Source: JACCYQ01 sp036675565 (GTDB lineage Bacteria > Bacteroidota > Bacteroidia > Chitinophagales > Chitinophagaceae). Taken from it: a stretch of 41,867 nucleotides of DNA. Under the pieces are notes generated by a model. That model ran no database searches and had not been told where the DNA came from. It saw only the letters and a list, made by a program, of their open reading frames with translations. This document shows, piece by piece, positions 9,021-17,223 of the stretch. Position 1 is the stretch's first letter. Each line of letters opens with the position of its first letter. Location: positions 1 to 41,867 of the forward strand of contig JAKFER010000063.1 in assembly GCA_036675565.1 (NCBI GenBank), written 5' to 3'. The translations under genes and the position numbers were made by a program.

Positions 9021-9701
9021 ATGAATCTAACTTTTTATGGACATGCCTGCTTTTCGGTAGAAGTAAATAACAAAAAATTAATGTTTGATCCTTTCATTAG
9101 TCCTAATGTACTGGCTAAACACATTAATATTGCCGACATAGAAGCCGATTATATTTTGCTGACACATGGGCACAATGATCATATTGCAGATTGTGTTACG
9201 ATAGCCCAGTCAACAGGCGCAAAAGTGATATGTAATTTTGAAATTCATGAGTGGCTAAATAAAAATGGAGTTTTGAATACCCACCCCATGAATACCGGAG
9301 GAAAATGGGATTTTGAAGACTTTGAAGTAAAATGTGTGGTTGCGCAACATTCCAGCAGCTTGCCTGATGGCAGTTATGGTGGCAACCCAATGGGATTTAT
9401 CATTTTTTCTGAAGAGGGTAATTTTTATAATAGCGGCGATACGGCATTGACAGTGGACATGCAGTTAATACCCAAATGGGCAAAACTTAATTTTGCGGTA
9501 TTGCCGATTGGCGACAATTTTACAATGGGCCCTTCAGATGCTGTTGAAGCAGCCAAAATGATCAATTGTAGCGAAATTTTAGGGGTACATTATGATACTT
9601 TTGGATATATTGTCATCGATCATGAAAAAACAAAAAAATTGTTTGCAGACGCCGGGTTGAAATTGCACCTGGCAGAAATTGGTAAAACAATCAGCCTCTA
9701 A
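9021..9701 (+). CDS. UPF0173 metal-dependent hydrolase (metallo-beta-lactamase fold)
   Basis: The 226-residue protein opens with 'LTFYGHACFSVEV' and carries the metallo-beta-lactamase motif H-x-H-x-D-H at residues 49-54 (HGHNDH). Further metal-ligand regions are 'VAQHSS', 'NSGDTAL' and 'LGVHYDTF'. Length and motif order match the UPF0173 family (YtkL-like), a conserved group of predicted zinc hydrolases with no firm substrate. It is cytoplasmic, with no signal peptide. The gene ends 37 bases before parA, so it may be the first gene of the chromosome-partition operon, although nothing in its sequence suggests a role in partition. Confidence 0.92.
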   Translation: MNLTFYGHACFSVEVNNKKLMFDPFISPNVLAKHINIADIEADYILLTHGHNDHIADCVTIAQSTGAKVICNFEIHEWLNKNGVLNTHPMNTGGKWDFEDFEVKCVVAQHSSSLPDGSYGGNPMGFIIFSEEGNFYNSGDTALTVDMQLIPKWAKLNFAVLPIGDNFTMGPSDAVEAAKMINCSEILGVHYDTFGYIVIDHEKTKKLFADAGLKLHLAEIGKTISL

Positions 9702-9738
9702 ATCGTCTCTGTAAAAAAAAATTCATTAGGTTTCCATT

Positions 9739-10542
9739 ATGCCAAAAATTATAGGAGTTGCAAATCAGAAAGGTGGAGTAGGAAAAACCACTACGGCTAT
9801 TAACCTGGCGGCAAGTTTTGCCGTTTTAGAGTATAAAACTTTATTGGTGGATGCTGACCCACAGGCTAACAGCACAACAGGTGTTGGTTTCGACCTGCAT
9901 AATGTTACGCATAGTTTGTACGATTGCATGGTGAATAATGCTGGCGCCAAAGATGTTATTTTAAAGACTGACATTCCAAACCTGGACCTGATACCTTCTC
10001 ATATCGACCTGGTCGGTGCCGAAATTGAAATGATCAATTACCCGAACAGGGAGATGGTTCTAAAAAACCTGCTGGATGCTGTTAAAGACCAATATGATTT
10101 TATTATCGTGGATTGCTCTCCTTCGCTCGGTTTAATTACAGTGAATGCATTAACAGCCTCTGACTCCGTGATTGTTCCGGTTCAATGCGAATTTTTTGCA
10201 TTAGAAGGACTGGGGAAATTGCTGAATACTATTAAAATTGTTCAAAGCAGGTTAAATACTGATTTAAAAATTGAAGGCATTTTAATGACCATGTATGATG
10301 GCCGTTTAAGACTTTGTAACCAGGTTGTTAGCGAAGTGCGCCGTCATTTTGAAGATATGGTTTTTGATACCATTGTTCATCGCAATGCAAAATTAAGTGA
10401 GGCACCAAGTGTAGGTAAGCCTGTAATATTGTACGATGCAAAAAGTAAAGGCGCTACCAATTACCTGAACCTGGCTAAAGAAATTTTGCAGAAAAATGAC
10501 CTCACCAAAATAAGCCGTGACGAAAGAATAATGGAACTCTGA
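9739..10542 (+). CDS. parA: Chromosome partitioning ATPase ParA (Soj)
   Basis: The 267-residue protein is a ParA/MinD-type ATPase. The deviant Walker A motif KGGVGKTT lies at residues 11-18 with both signature lysines, and the 'LLVDADPQ' and 'IIVDCSPSLG' blocks match the A' and B motifs of the family. It binds DNA non-specifically as an ATP dimer and works with ParB to move replicated origins apart. No DNA-binding N-terminal extension is present, as expected for chromosomal Soj-type ParA. parB follows after 52 bases on the same strand. No clear parS site was seen nearby. Confidence 0.96.
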   Translation: MPKIIGVANQKGGVGKTTTAINLAASFAVLEYKTLLVDADPQANSTTGVGFDLHNVTHSLYDCMVNNAGAKDVILKTDIPNLDLIPSHIDLVGAEIEMINYPNREMVLKNLLDAVKDQYDFIIVDCSPSLGLITVNALTASDSVIVPVQCEFFALEGLGKLLNTIKIVQSRLNTDLKIEGILMTMYDGRLRLCNQVVSEVRRHFEDMVFDTIVHRNAKLSEAPSVGKPVILYDAKSKGATNYLNLAKEILQKNDLTKISRDERIMEL

Positions 10543-10594
10543 TAATTCAGATCCAGTGAAATAGAAAAAACAATTGTATTAAATAAAAAATTGA

Positions 10595-11512
10595 ATGACC
10601 AACCCGAAGCAAAATAAAGAAGCATTAGGAAAAGGGATTCGTTCCCTGTTGCAGAATATTGATACAGATCTGAAAACAACTGCCGGAACTTTAAAACATT
10701 CTGTAGTTGAATCTGTCACTAATATCACCCGTATTCCAATAGAATCTATTGAAACAAATCCCAAACAACCTCGTAAGGATTTTGATGAACAGTCTTTGAA
10801 TGAATTAGCGGCATCCATCAAAATGCACGATATCATTCAACCAATTACTGTTTCTAAAACAGCTTCAGGTAAATACCGTTTGATTTCCGGTGAAAGACGT
10901 TTCCGCGCATCAAAGATTGCTGGTTTGAAAGATATTCCAGCCTACATCCGCCAGGCAAACGACCAGCAACTTTTAGAACTGGCATTACTTGAAAACCTGC
11001 AACGGGAAGATTTAAATGCCGTTGAAATTGCGCTTAGTTATAAACGTATGATGGATGAATTGGATCATACCCAGGAGGAAGTAGCTGAAAGAATGGGCAA
11101 GGACCGAAGCACCATTACCAATTATATCCGCCTTTTAAAATTACCCCCTGATATACAGGTGGCTGTGAGAACCGGTGAGATCAGCATGGGACATGCAAGG
11201 GCATTGATCAATGTTGATAAAGTGGATATGCAACTATTTATTTTTAAAGAAATAAAAAATAAAGGATTGTCCGTTCGAAATACGGAAGCACTCGTTCGCA
11301 ACATGTACAAGCAGGACAATGCAGTTAAAAAATCCGTTAAAAGCAAGCTGCCTCCCGGCTTTCAGAAAATTGAAGATAAATTAGCATCGCACTTCAGTAC
11401 ACGTGTAAAATTAAAACACAGTCGCAATGGAAGCGGACAGGTTGTTTTTGATTATTATTCGCTTGAAGAATTCAATAAACTGCTGGAACAATTGAATGTT
11501 TCCGCCGACTAA
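10595..11512 (+). CDS. parB: Chromosome partitioning protein ParB (Spo0J)
   Basis: The 305-residue product has the ParB layout. A basic N-terminal tail beginning 'KEALGKGIRSLL', which in this family contacts ParA, is followed by the ParB/Srx-like CTPase domain from about residue 48. That domain contains the 'NPKQPRKDF' box and the 'GERRFRA' motif. A helix-turn-helix follows ('TQEEVAERMGKDRSTITNYI') that binds parS, then a C-terminal dimerisation region. It loads at parS as a CTP-dependent clamp and stimulates ParA. The stop codon is separated by one base from the next start, so DUF5683 is probably translationally coupled. Confidence 0.96.
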   Translation: MTNPKQNKEALGKGIRSLLQNIDTDLKTTAGTLKHSVVESVTNITRIPIESIETNPKQPRKDFDEQSLNELAASIKMHDIIQPITVSKTASGKYRLISGERRFRASKIAGLKDIPAYIRQANDQQLLELALLENLQREDLNAVEIALSYKRMMDELDHTQEEVAERMGKDRSTITNYIRLLKLPPDIQVAVRTGEISMGHARALINVDKVDMQLFIFKEIKNKGLSVRNTEALVRNMYKQDNAVKKSVKSKLPPGFQKIEDKLASHFSTRVKLKHSRNGSGQVVFDYYSLEEFNKLLEQLNVSAD

Positions 11513-11513
11513 C

Positions 11514-12149
11514 ATGAACAGCTTGAAATTCTTTATACCATTCGTTTTAATTTTCATTTTTCACTCATCGAATAATGTACATGCCCAGGACGTACCAGTA
11601 ATTATTGCGGGAGATACTTCCCAATTACGCACTACGCCGGAATCTCAAATCAAAAAAGTAGATAAGGATTCTTTAAACGAAGTTCATAGTCCGCGGAAAG
11701 CCGCTATCCGCTCAGCGCTTATTCCTGGTTGGGGACAGGCCTATAACAAGAAGTATTGGAAAATTCCTATTGTTTATGGTGCATTGGGAACAACAGCTGG
11801 CGTTTTTATTTATAATATCCAAACTTATAAAGAACTCCGGGTTGCCTACAGGGGAAAATACAATGCACGGGTATTGAACGATTCTACGGATTATTTCAAG
11901 ATGAAAACAAAATACATTCCCATCAGTGAAGAATCGCTCAGGTTCAACCGGAATGAATTTCGCCGTAATATTGATTATACGGTTTTGGTATTTATTGCAC
12001 TTTGGGGATTGAATGTAGTTGATGCTACCGTTGATGCACACCTGAAAAGTTTTGATGTAAGCCCCGATCTGAGTTTAAGGATAAAACCCGGTCATAGTGA
12101 AATGGCTAATACCTCTGGGCTCAGTTTGGTTTTGCAAATTGGAAAATAA
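11514..12149 (+). CDS. DUF5683 domain protein (secreted or membrane)
   Basis: The 211-residue product has a signal-like N-terminus ('FFIPFVLIFIFHSSNNVHA') and the DUF5683 signature near residues 60-110: 'SPRKAAIRSALIPGWGQ' and 'NKKYWKIPIVYGALG', followed by 'YIQTYKELR'-like sequence. Another hydrophobic helix lies near 'YTVLVFIALWGLNVVDA'. Function is unknown; the family is largely confined to Bacteroidota and, as I recall, is commonly found just after parB. I chose the ATG at 11514, one base after the parB stop, because it gives a normal signal sequence; an in-frame ATG at 11496 would overlap parB by 17 bases. Confidence 0.85.
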   Translation: MNSLKFFIPFVLIFIFHSSNNVHAQDVPVIIAGDTSQLRTTPESQIKKVDKDSLNEVHSPRKAAIRSALIPGWGQAYNKKYWKIPIVYGALGTTAGVFIYNIQTYKELRVAYRGKYNARVLNDSTDYFKMKTKYIPISEESLRFNRNEFRRNIDYTVLVFIALWGLNVVDATVDAHLKSFDVSPDLSLRIKPGHSEMANTSGLSLVLQIGK

Positions 12150-12170
12150 ACTTTCTTTAATCATACACAA

Positions 12171-12887
12171 ATGAAAATAGCACTGATAGGTTATGGAAAA
12201 ATGGGTAAAGCCATTGAAGAGATCGCTTTGGAAAAGGGACATGAGATAGTTTTAGTGATCGATATGCATAACCAGGCTGATCTCAATACGGAAAATCTTT
12301 CAAAAGCCTATGTTGCTATTGAGTTTACCGGGCCGGAAACAGCAGAAAAAAATATTCGCAAATGCATTGAAGCCGGCATTCCTGTTATTTCAGGATCTAC
12401 AGGGTGGACAGATAATTTATCTTCCGTTCAGCAATATTGCACAAGAGAGAGTGGCAGTTTTTTATATGCCAGCAACTTCAGTATTGGTGTCAATATTTTT
12501 TTTGAATTGAACCGTAAACTGGCATCTATGATGACAGTTCATTCGGATTATGATGTAAGCCTTGAAGAAATTCATCACACACAAAAAAAAGATGCACCCA
12601 GCGGAACGGCTATCACCCTGGCTGAAGACATTTTAAAGGAAGTTCCATTTAAGAAAAAATGGGTGAATGAAATATCTTCCCGCAAAGAAGAATTATCCAT
12701 TATCAGCAAACGCATTGACCCCGCACCCGGCACTCATAAAGTGCATTATACTTCTTCCATTGATGATATTGAAATCACCCATACTGCACATAATCGAAAA
12801 GGCTTTGCCATGGGGGCAGTGCTTGCTGCAGAGTTTATCCACGATAAAAAGGGTGTTTTTACCATGAAGGATGTTTTGCAATTGTGA
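12171..12887 (+). CDS. dapB: 4-hydroxy-tetrahydrodipicolinate reductase
   Basis: DapB catalyses the NAD(P)H-dependent reduction step of the lysine/meso-diaminopimelate pathway, feeding peptidoglycan synthesis. The 238-residue protein shows the Rossmann motif 'GYGKMG' (residues 7-12) and the substrate-binding/catalytic block 'EIHHTQKKDAPSGTA', which holds the His-His pair and the Lys. It ends with the conserved 'HTAHNRKGFAMGAVLAAEF' region. It is shorter than the E. coli enzyme (273), as I recall for Bacteroidota orthologues. It lies 21 bases after the DUF5683 gene and closes the parA-parB-DUF5683-dapB run. Confidence 0.95.
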   Translation: MKIALIGYGKMGKAIEEIALEKGHEIVLVIDMHNQADLNTENLSKAYVAIEFTGPETAEKNIRKCIEAGIPVISGSTGWTDNLSSVQQYCTRESGSFLYASNFSIGVNIFFELNRKLASMMTVHSDYDVSLEEIHHTQKKDAPSGTAITLAEDILKEVPFKKKWVNEISSRKEELSIISKRIDPAPGTHKVHYTSSIDDIEITHTAHNRKGFAMGAVLAAEFIHDKKGVFTMKDVLQL

Positions 12888-12994
12888 TGTCTTTTTTTAA
12901 TGTTTAGATTTCAGGCTGTTAATACCTTCCATATTTACAGGTATCCCTTTGTAAAATTCTGAACGTTCGTTAATCTTTATTTTATTAAATTGTT

Positions 12995-13031
12995 AACGCA
13001 TGCTGCATACAATTTTCTGTTAGCATACGTT
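12995..13031. promoter_or_regulatory. Imperfect inverted repeat upstream of DUF4407
   Basis: AACGCATGCT (12995-13004) and AGCATACGTT (13022-13031) are inverted copies matching at 9 of 10 positions, with a 17-base spacer. They lie about 60 bases before the ATG at 13090, in the 202-base gap after dapB. An 8-base palindrome GAACGTTC lies just upstream at 12961-12968. This could be an operator or a leader hairpin, or chance. Confidence 0.3.
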
Positions 13032-13089
13032 TATCTCAGGACTCCAACTCAACCCCGGAACAACCTTTTATTCATTTAAACATTCAACT

Positions 13090-14352
13090 ATGAATGAACA
13101 ACAAAAAGTTCAGGGCGATGACCTGTACACGTATGATTCTTTCGGGGTGAAAAAAGAAAGAAAATTCAAGAACAATTTTTGGTGGTGGGCCGCGGGTGCA
13201 CATCAACCCTTATTAAAAGAACATGCGACAGAACATACCAAATATGCTGGTTTAGGAGGTGTGCTCGTAGCTACTTTTGTCCTCGCTACTTTGTCGGCCG
13301 GCTATGCCATTCATAGCATTTTTGACAATTGGTTATGGACCATTGCTTTCGCTTTGATCTGGGGATTGATCATTTTCAATTTTGACCGGTTTTTGGTTTC
13401 CACCATGCGCAAATATGGTGTTTCCAAAACAAAGCAATTCTGGATGGCTGTTCCAAGAATGATGCTGGCACTTTTGATCGGTATCACCATTGCCAGGCCC
13501 CTGGAATTAAAAATCTTTGAAAAAGAGATCAATGTGAAGATGGTTGAAAACATGCACAAAAAAACCCAGCTAAACGACAGTCTCTTACAATTACAAAATT
13601 TGACTACCGAAACTAATGCCAAAGCAGAAAGAGACAGGGTGCTACAACGAAAGCAGGCTATTGAAGATACATTGCGCAACCTGCAAACTGCCTATGTGCA
13701 GGAAGCCGATGGAACCGGCGGCTCCGGTCAAAGAGGAATTGAAAGAATTACCCGCTTAAAAAAGGAAGCTTACGATCAGTATTTATTGCAAAACACACCT
13801 GAATTACTGGATATTAAAAATCGTGTAGCCATACAGGATAGTATACTGTTGAATGCTACAGCTTCTATTCAAAACAAAAAAGATCAATACCAAACCACAC
13901 TGGGTGCAGGAACCGGGTTTCTGGAACGCAACAAAGCTTTATCTGATCTTTCTGCAGAAGAAAGCAGTGTATTCTGGACATCACTCATGATTTCTTTATT
14001 AATTATATTGATTGAAACAGGACCCATACTTTCTAAACTGATCATGCCTGTGGGACCTTATGATGTCGCATTAGCTAAAGAAGAATTGTTACAAATGGCT
14101 AAATCAGAAAACGATATCCGCAAAGGCAAAGAAATCGTTTATGAAAAGAAAAAACTTTTCTACGAAAAACAAAAAGCCATGAGTGATATGCTGGTGCATA
14201 AACTCACCGAAATGCAGCAAAAGAATATTGATGATGAATTATTAAAATGGGAACAGGGTAACTGGAAACCAAGTGACCACCGGCCAAGCATGGACGAAGT
14301 AATGCGGAATATAAAAAAACAGTATAAACTGGATGAAGAGGATATGATGTAG
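13090..14352 (+). CDS. DUF4407 domain membrane protein
   Basis: The 420-residue product fits DUF4407. A soluble N-terminus containing 'NNFWWWAAGAHQPLLKEH' is followed by closely spaced transmembrane helices at about 54-78 and 79-97. The conserved 'IFNFDRFLVSTMRKYG' block comes next, then a third helix near 122-137. A long coiled-coil and charged region (about 150-275) leads to a last helix near 297-316 and a basic/acidic cytoplasmic tail. Function is unknown. It is not evidently co-transcribed with dapB, given the 202-base gap with an inverted repeat, and it ends at a strong bidirectional terminator. I cannot link it to a pathway. Confidence 0.85.
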   Translation: MNEQQKVQGDDLYTYDSFGVKKERKFKNNFWWWAAGAHQPLLKEHATEHTKYAGLGGVLVATFVLATLSAGYAIHSIFDNWLWTIAFALIWGLIIFNFDRFLVSTMRKYGVSKTKQFWMAVPRMMLALLIGITIARPLELKIFEKEINVKMVENMHKKTQLNDSLLQLQNLTTETNAKAERDRVLQRKQAIEDTLRNLQTAYVQEADGTGGSGQRGIERITRLKKEAYDQYLLQNTPELLDIKNRVAIQDSILLNATASIQNKKDQYQTTLGAGTGFLERNKALSDLSAEESSVFWTSLMISLLIILIETGPILSKLIMPVGPYDVALAKEELLQMAKSENDIRKGKEIVYEKKKLFYEKQKAMSDMLVHKLTEMQQKNIDDELLKWEQGNWKPSDHRPSMDEVMRNIKKQYKLDEEDMM

Positions 14353-14377
14353 AATATTAGATTTAAAGCCGATCAAT

Positions 14378-14407
14378 AAAAATGCAGCCCAAATGGACTG
14401 CATTTTT
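14378..14407. terminator. Bidirectional rho-independent terminator
   Basis: AAAAATGCAG (14378-14387) pairs perfectly with CTGCATTTTT (14398-14407) around a 10-base loop, with T-runs on both strands. It lies between the convergent DUF4407 and threonine dehydrogenase genes and can serve both. Confidence 0.88.
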
Positions 14408-14434
14408 TATTAAATTATGATGATGAAAAAATTT

Positions 14435-15376
14435 CTATTTCAAATTCTCCAGCATATCCATTACCATTCTTTCCAAATCGTATTCATGTTCCCAGCCCCA
14501 GTCTTTACGGGCAACAGAGTCATCAATGCTTTGGGGCCAGCTGTTGGCAATATCCTGCCGGTAATCTGGTGCAAAATCCATGGTAAATTCCGGAATATGC
14601 TTTTTGATCTCTGCTCCTATTTCTTTGGGAGAAAAACTCATGGATGATATATTATAGGAAGTTCTTACACTAATATTTTTTGCATCGGCTTCCATTAACT
14701 GGATGGTCGCATTAATAGCGTCCGGCATATACATCATGGGCAGGTATGTATCCTCTTTTAAAAAACTGGTGTACTTTTTTTCCTCCAGCGCTTCATGAAA
14801 TATTTCAATGGCGTAATCGGTGGTGCCGCCGCCGGGAGCCGATTTAAAACTGATCAAACCGGGGTAACGCAGACTTCTTACATCAACCCCATAGCGATTA
14901 AAATAATAATTACACCAGAACTCGCCGGCATATTTACTGATGCCATAAACCGTGGTTGGTTCTATAATGGTTTGTTGCGGACAATTTTTTTTGGGAGATG
15001 TAGGACCAAATACTGCGATGCTACTGGGCCAGTAAACTTTTTGCAATTTTTCTTCATGTGCAATTTCTAAAACGTTTAATAAACCTTGCATGTTTAAATG
15101 CCAGGCAAGCCCCGGATTTTTTTCACCAGTGGCTGAAAGTATGGCTGCCAGGTGATACACCTGTGTGATATTTTGCCGTATGATTTGCACATGCAACATC
15201 TCTTTATTCATTACATCCATGCTTACGTATGGACCGGTACCTTTCAAAAGCGGGTTCTCTTCCCTTAGATCGGATGCTACCACATTTGCTTCACCATACA
15301 TTTGCCTTAATGCCAGGGTGAGTTCTACACCGATCTGTCCGCTGGCGCCAATCACTAAAATTTTATCTCTTACCAT
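14435..15376 (-). CDS. tdh: NAD-dependent L-threonine 3-dehydrogenase, extended-SDR type
   Basis: The enzyme oxidises L-threonine to 2-amino-3-oxobutyrate with NAD+. The 313-residue product is an extended SDR (epimerase-like) with the Rossmann motif 'GASGQIG' near residue 10, an acidic NAD-ribose loop 'ASDLRE', and the catalytic Y-x3-K in 'TVYGISKYAGE'. The 'LRYPGLIS...GGGTTDYA' block distinguishes this short-chain threonine dehydrogenase group from UDP-sugar epimerases. I chose the ATG at 15376 over the TTG opening at 15400. No 2-amino-3-ketobutyrate ligase (kbl) gene lies beside it. A TAGGTTTG -7-like box is 21 bases upstream. Confidence 0.85.
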   Translation of the reverse strand: MVRDKILVIGASGQIGVELTLALRQMYGEANVVASDLREENPLLKGTGPYVSMDVMNKEMLHVQIIRQNITQVYHLAAILSATGEKNPGLAWHLNMQGLLNVLEIAHEEKLQKVYWPSSIAVFGPTSPKKNCPQQTIIEPTTVYGISKYAGEFWCNYYFNRYGVDVRSLRYPGLISFKSAPGGGTTDYAIEIFHEALEEKKYTSFLKEDTYLPMMYMPDAINATIQLMEADAKNISVRTSYNISSMSFSPKEIGAEIKKHIPEFTMDFAPDYRQDIANSWPQSIDDSVARKDWGWEHEYDLERMVMDMLENLK

Positions 15377-15397
15377 GCTGAAAGTTTTGAAGTTCTG

Positions 15398-15405
15398 CAA
15401 ACCTA
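15398..15405 (-). promoter_or_regulatory. Possible -7 element of the threonine dehydrogenase gene
   Basis: TAGGTTTG on the minus strand fits TAnnTTTG and lies 21 bases before the chosen ATG. No TTG is found at the expected -33 distance. Confidence 0.35.
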
Positions 15406-15512
15406 TGAAAAGTTAATAGTTGAAAATCGATGGGTAAAACAAAACTTATATTTTGGATATAAAATAATGACCCAGGTAGTATTCATCATCATATAAAAAG
15501 ATAAGTTCCGAT

Positions 15513-15520
15513 TATCTTTG
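15513..15520 (+). promoter_or_regulatory. -7 element immediately before kdsA
   Basis: TATCTTTG is a full match to TAnnTTTG and lies only 4 bases before the ATG at 15525, implying a leaderless or nearly leaderless mRNA if used. A clear -33 TTG is not seen. Confidence 0.45.
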
Positions 15521-15524
15521 CGCC

Positions 15525-16349
15525 ATGGAAAAATTTTTACTGGATCTATTTAAAGATCAAACCTATGACCCGCAACAATTTTTTTTAATTGCCGGTCCAT
15601 GTGTGGTTGAAAGTGAGGAAAATGTGATGGAAGTTGCGGAAAAGGTTTCATCCATTTGTAAAAAACTTGGCATCCCCTATATATTTAAAGCTTCGTACAG
15701 AAAGGCTAATCGCACCAGTGCCACTTCATTTACAGGTTTGGGTGATGAAAAAGCTTTAGGCATCATACAAAAAGCAGCTCAGAAATTTTCATTGCCATCT
15801 ACCACAGATATTCATGCGCATGAAGAAGCAGCGCTGGCTGCGCGGTTTGTTGACATTTTACAGATACCCGCTTTTCTTTGTCGCCAGACTGACCTGTTGA
15901 TTGCAGCGGCAAACACTGGTAAAATTGTAAATGTAAAAAAGGGCCAGTTTGTGAGCGGTGGTTCTATGAAGTTTGCTGTTGAAAAAATCAAAATGGCAGG
16001 CAATGATAAAGTGATGCTGACTGAAAGAGGAAACAGTTTCGGTTACCAGGATATGGTGGTTGATTACCGGAATATTCCCATTATGAAAGCACATGGAGTA
16101 CCAGTGGTAATGGATTGTACACATAGTTTGCAACAACCTAATCAAACCAGTGGTGTTACAGGTGGTAATCCTGAATTAATAGGCACCATTGCCAAAGCCG
16201 CCATTGCAACAGGTGCGGATGGATTGTTTATTGAAACGCATCCTAATCCTGCTGAAGCGAAAAGTGATGGCGCCAATATGTTGCACCTGGATAAACTGGA
16301 AGAATTATTGATACAATTAACCCACATCAGGCAGGCGGTTTTGAAATAA
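15525..16349 (+). CDS. kdsA: 3-deoxy-8-phosphooctulonate synthase
   Basis: KdsA condenses phosphoenolpyruvate with arabinose 5-phosphate to give Kdo-8-phosphate, the precursor of the inner LPS core sugar Kdo. The 274-residue protein has the expected blocks: 'IAGPCVVESEENVMEVA', 'FKASYRKANRTS', 'KKGQFVSGGSMKFAVEKI' and the 'TERGNSFGY' region, with 'DCTHSLQQPNQ' near residue 200. It is cytoplasmic. The start at 15525 gives the usual length. It stands alone between a divergent threonine dehydrogenase gene and a bidirectional terminator, so no other Kdo or lipid A gene is linked here. Confidence 0.96.
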   Translation: MEKFLLDLFKDQTYDPQQFFLIAGPCVVESEENVMEVAEKVSSICKKLGIPYIFKASYRKANRTSATSFTGLGDEKALGIIQKAAQKFSLPSTTDIHAHEEAALAARFVDILQIPAFLCRQTDLLIAAANTGKIVNVKKGQFVSGGSMKFAVEKIKMAGNDKVMLTERGNSFGYQDMVVDYRNIPIMKAHGVPVVMDCTHSLQQPNQTSGVTGGNPELIGTIAKAAIATGADGLFIETHPNPAEAKSDGANMLHLDKLEELLIQLTHIRQAVLK

Positions 16350-16369
16350 ATTATTTGCAATCACAAATA

Positions 16370-16403
16370 AATAAGGATCATCCATTACTGAATGATCCTT
16401 ATT
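16370..16403. terminator. Bidirectional rho-independent terminator
   Basis: AATAAGGATCAT (16370-16381) pairs perfectly over 12 bases with ATGATCCTTATT (16392-16403), with a 10-base loop. It lies between convergent kdsA and the LolA-family gene. The T content flanking the stem is moderate. Confidence 0.8.
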
Positions 16404-16422
16404 CATTTTGGTAATTGCAAAA

Positions 16423-17085
16423 TTACCTCAGGTCAATGACTTCAACGCCGGGGTATTTTGCTTTATTAAAAACAAACTGTGCATCTGAAACCGCCACATT
16501 TGGTTTCATAGAACTAATATTATAACTGTAACGCGTACCGTTTTTTTCCAACACTTTAGTACTGCTCATCATCTTCGCACCTTTATCAACATACACATAT
16601 AATTTATGAAAAGGCTTGGTTTTATCCGTAGGGGTCATTTCAATTTCCTGGATGATTTTAGAACCTTGCTTTTTTTCACCATTTAGTTTATAGATATAAT
16701 CATTATCATAAAAATTGGTAAACAATTTCTGAGGTGTAAGATTTCCGGCAGAACCATCTAAGGTTGTAATGGTGACTTCATTGGCAGACTTATCTAAAGT
16801 CCAAACATTTTTACCATCACTGAAAATCTCCTGGTCACCAAAACTTACATAGTACCTGGTACCCTTCATAGAAACCGTACCTTTTTTGGAAGATAAGACT
16901 TTACCGGCTGCATTTTCAACCTGGTAAGTAAAATCAGCATTTGCTGTTTTGAAAGTTTTGAACTTAGCACTTACGCCATCAAGCACTTTTTTAGCATCAG
17001 GATCGGTACGACCAGCGTTGCTGGTTTGAGCGATTGTAAATAGACCAGCCAGTAAAAAAGATGTTAAAAAGTAAATTTTTTTCAT
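16423..17085 (-). CDS. lolA: LolA-family outer-membrane lipoprotein carrier
   Basis: The 220-residue product has a signal peptide ending near 'TIAQTSNA' and then the LolA-type half-barrel. Characteristic stretches are 'FKTFKTANADFTYQVENAAGK', 'GTVSMKGTRYYVSFGDQEIFSDGKNVWTLD' and the paired 'SANEVTITTLD'. LolA carries lipoproteins across the periplasm from LolCDE to the outer membrane; Bacteroidota usually lack a clear LolB (family knowledge). I chose the ATG at 17085 because it opens the signal peptide. The frame reaches 17157 without support. It follows ftsK by 138 bases on the same strand, an arrangement I recall as common in this phylum. Confidence 0.85.
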   Translation of the reverse strand: MKKIYFLTSFLLAGLFTIAQTSNAGRTDPDAKKVLDGVSAKFKTFKTANADFTYQVENAAGKVLSSKKGTVSMKGTRYYVSFGDQEIFSDGKNVWTLDKSANEVTITTLDGSAGNLTPQKLFTNFYDNDYIYKLNGEKKQGSKIIQEIEMTPTDKTKPFHKLYVYVDKGAKMMSSTKVLEKNGTRYSYNISSMKPNVAVSDAQFVFNKAKYPGVEVIDLR

Positions 17086-17223
17086 AATGTATATTTTGAA
17101 CCTCATTCCAAAAGGAACTGTCGAAGATAATTGTATTAACGTGTATATGACTGCCAATGATTGTACCGGGTTGCCAAAGAGCCGTTATCTTAACATTACA
17201 GTAACTGGATTCTCATGATTCAT

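Noticed and set aside
11398..11413. A CACGTG-centred sequence near the parB end as a possible parS site
   Set aside because: Only the central CACGTG matches the parS palindrome; few flanking bases agree, and it lies in coding sequence.
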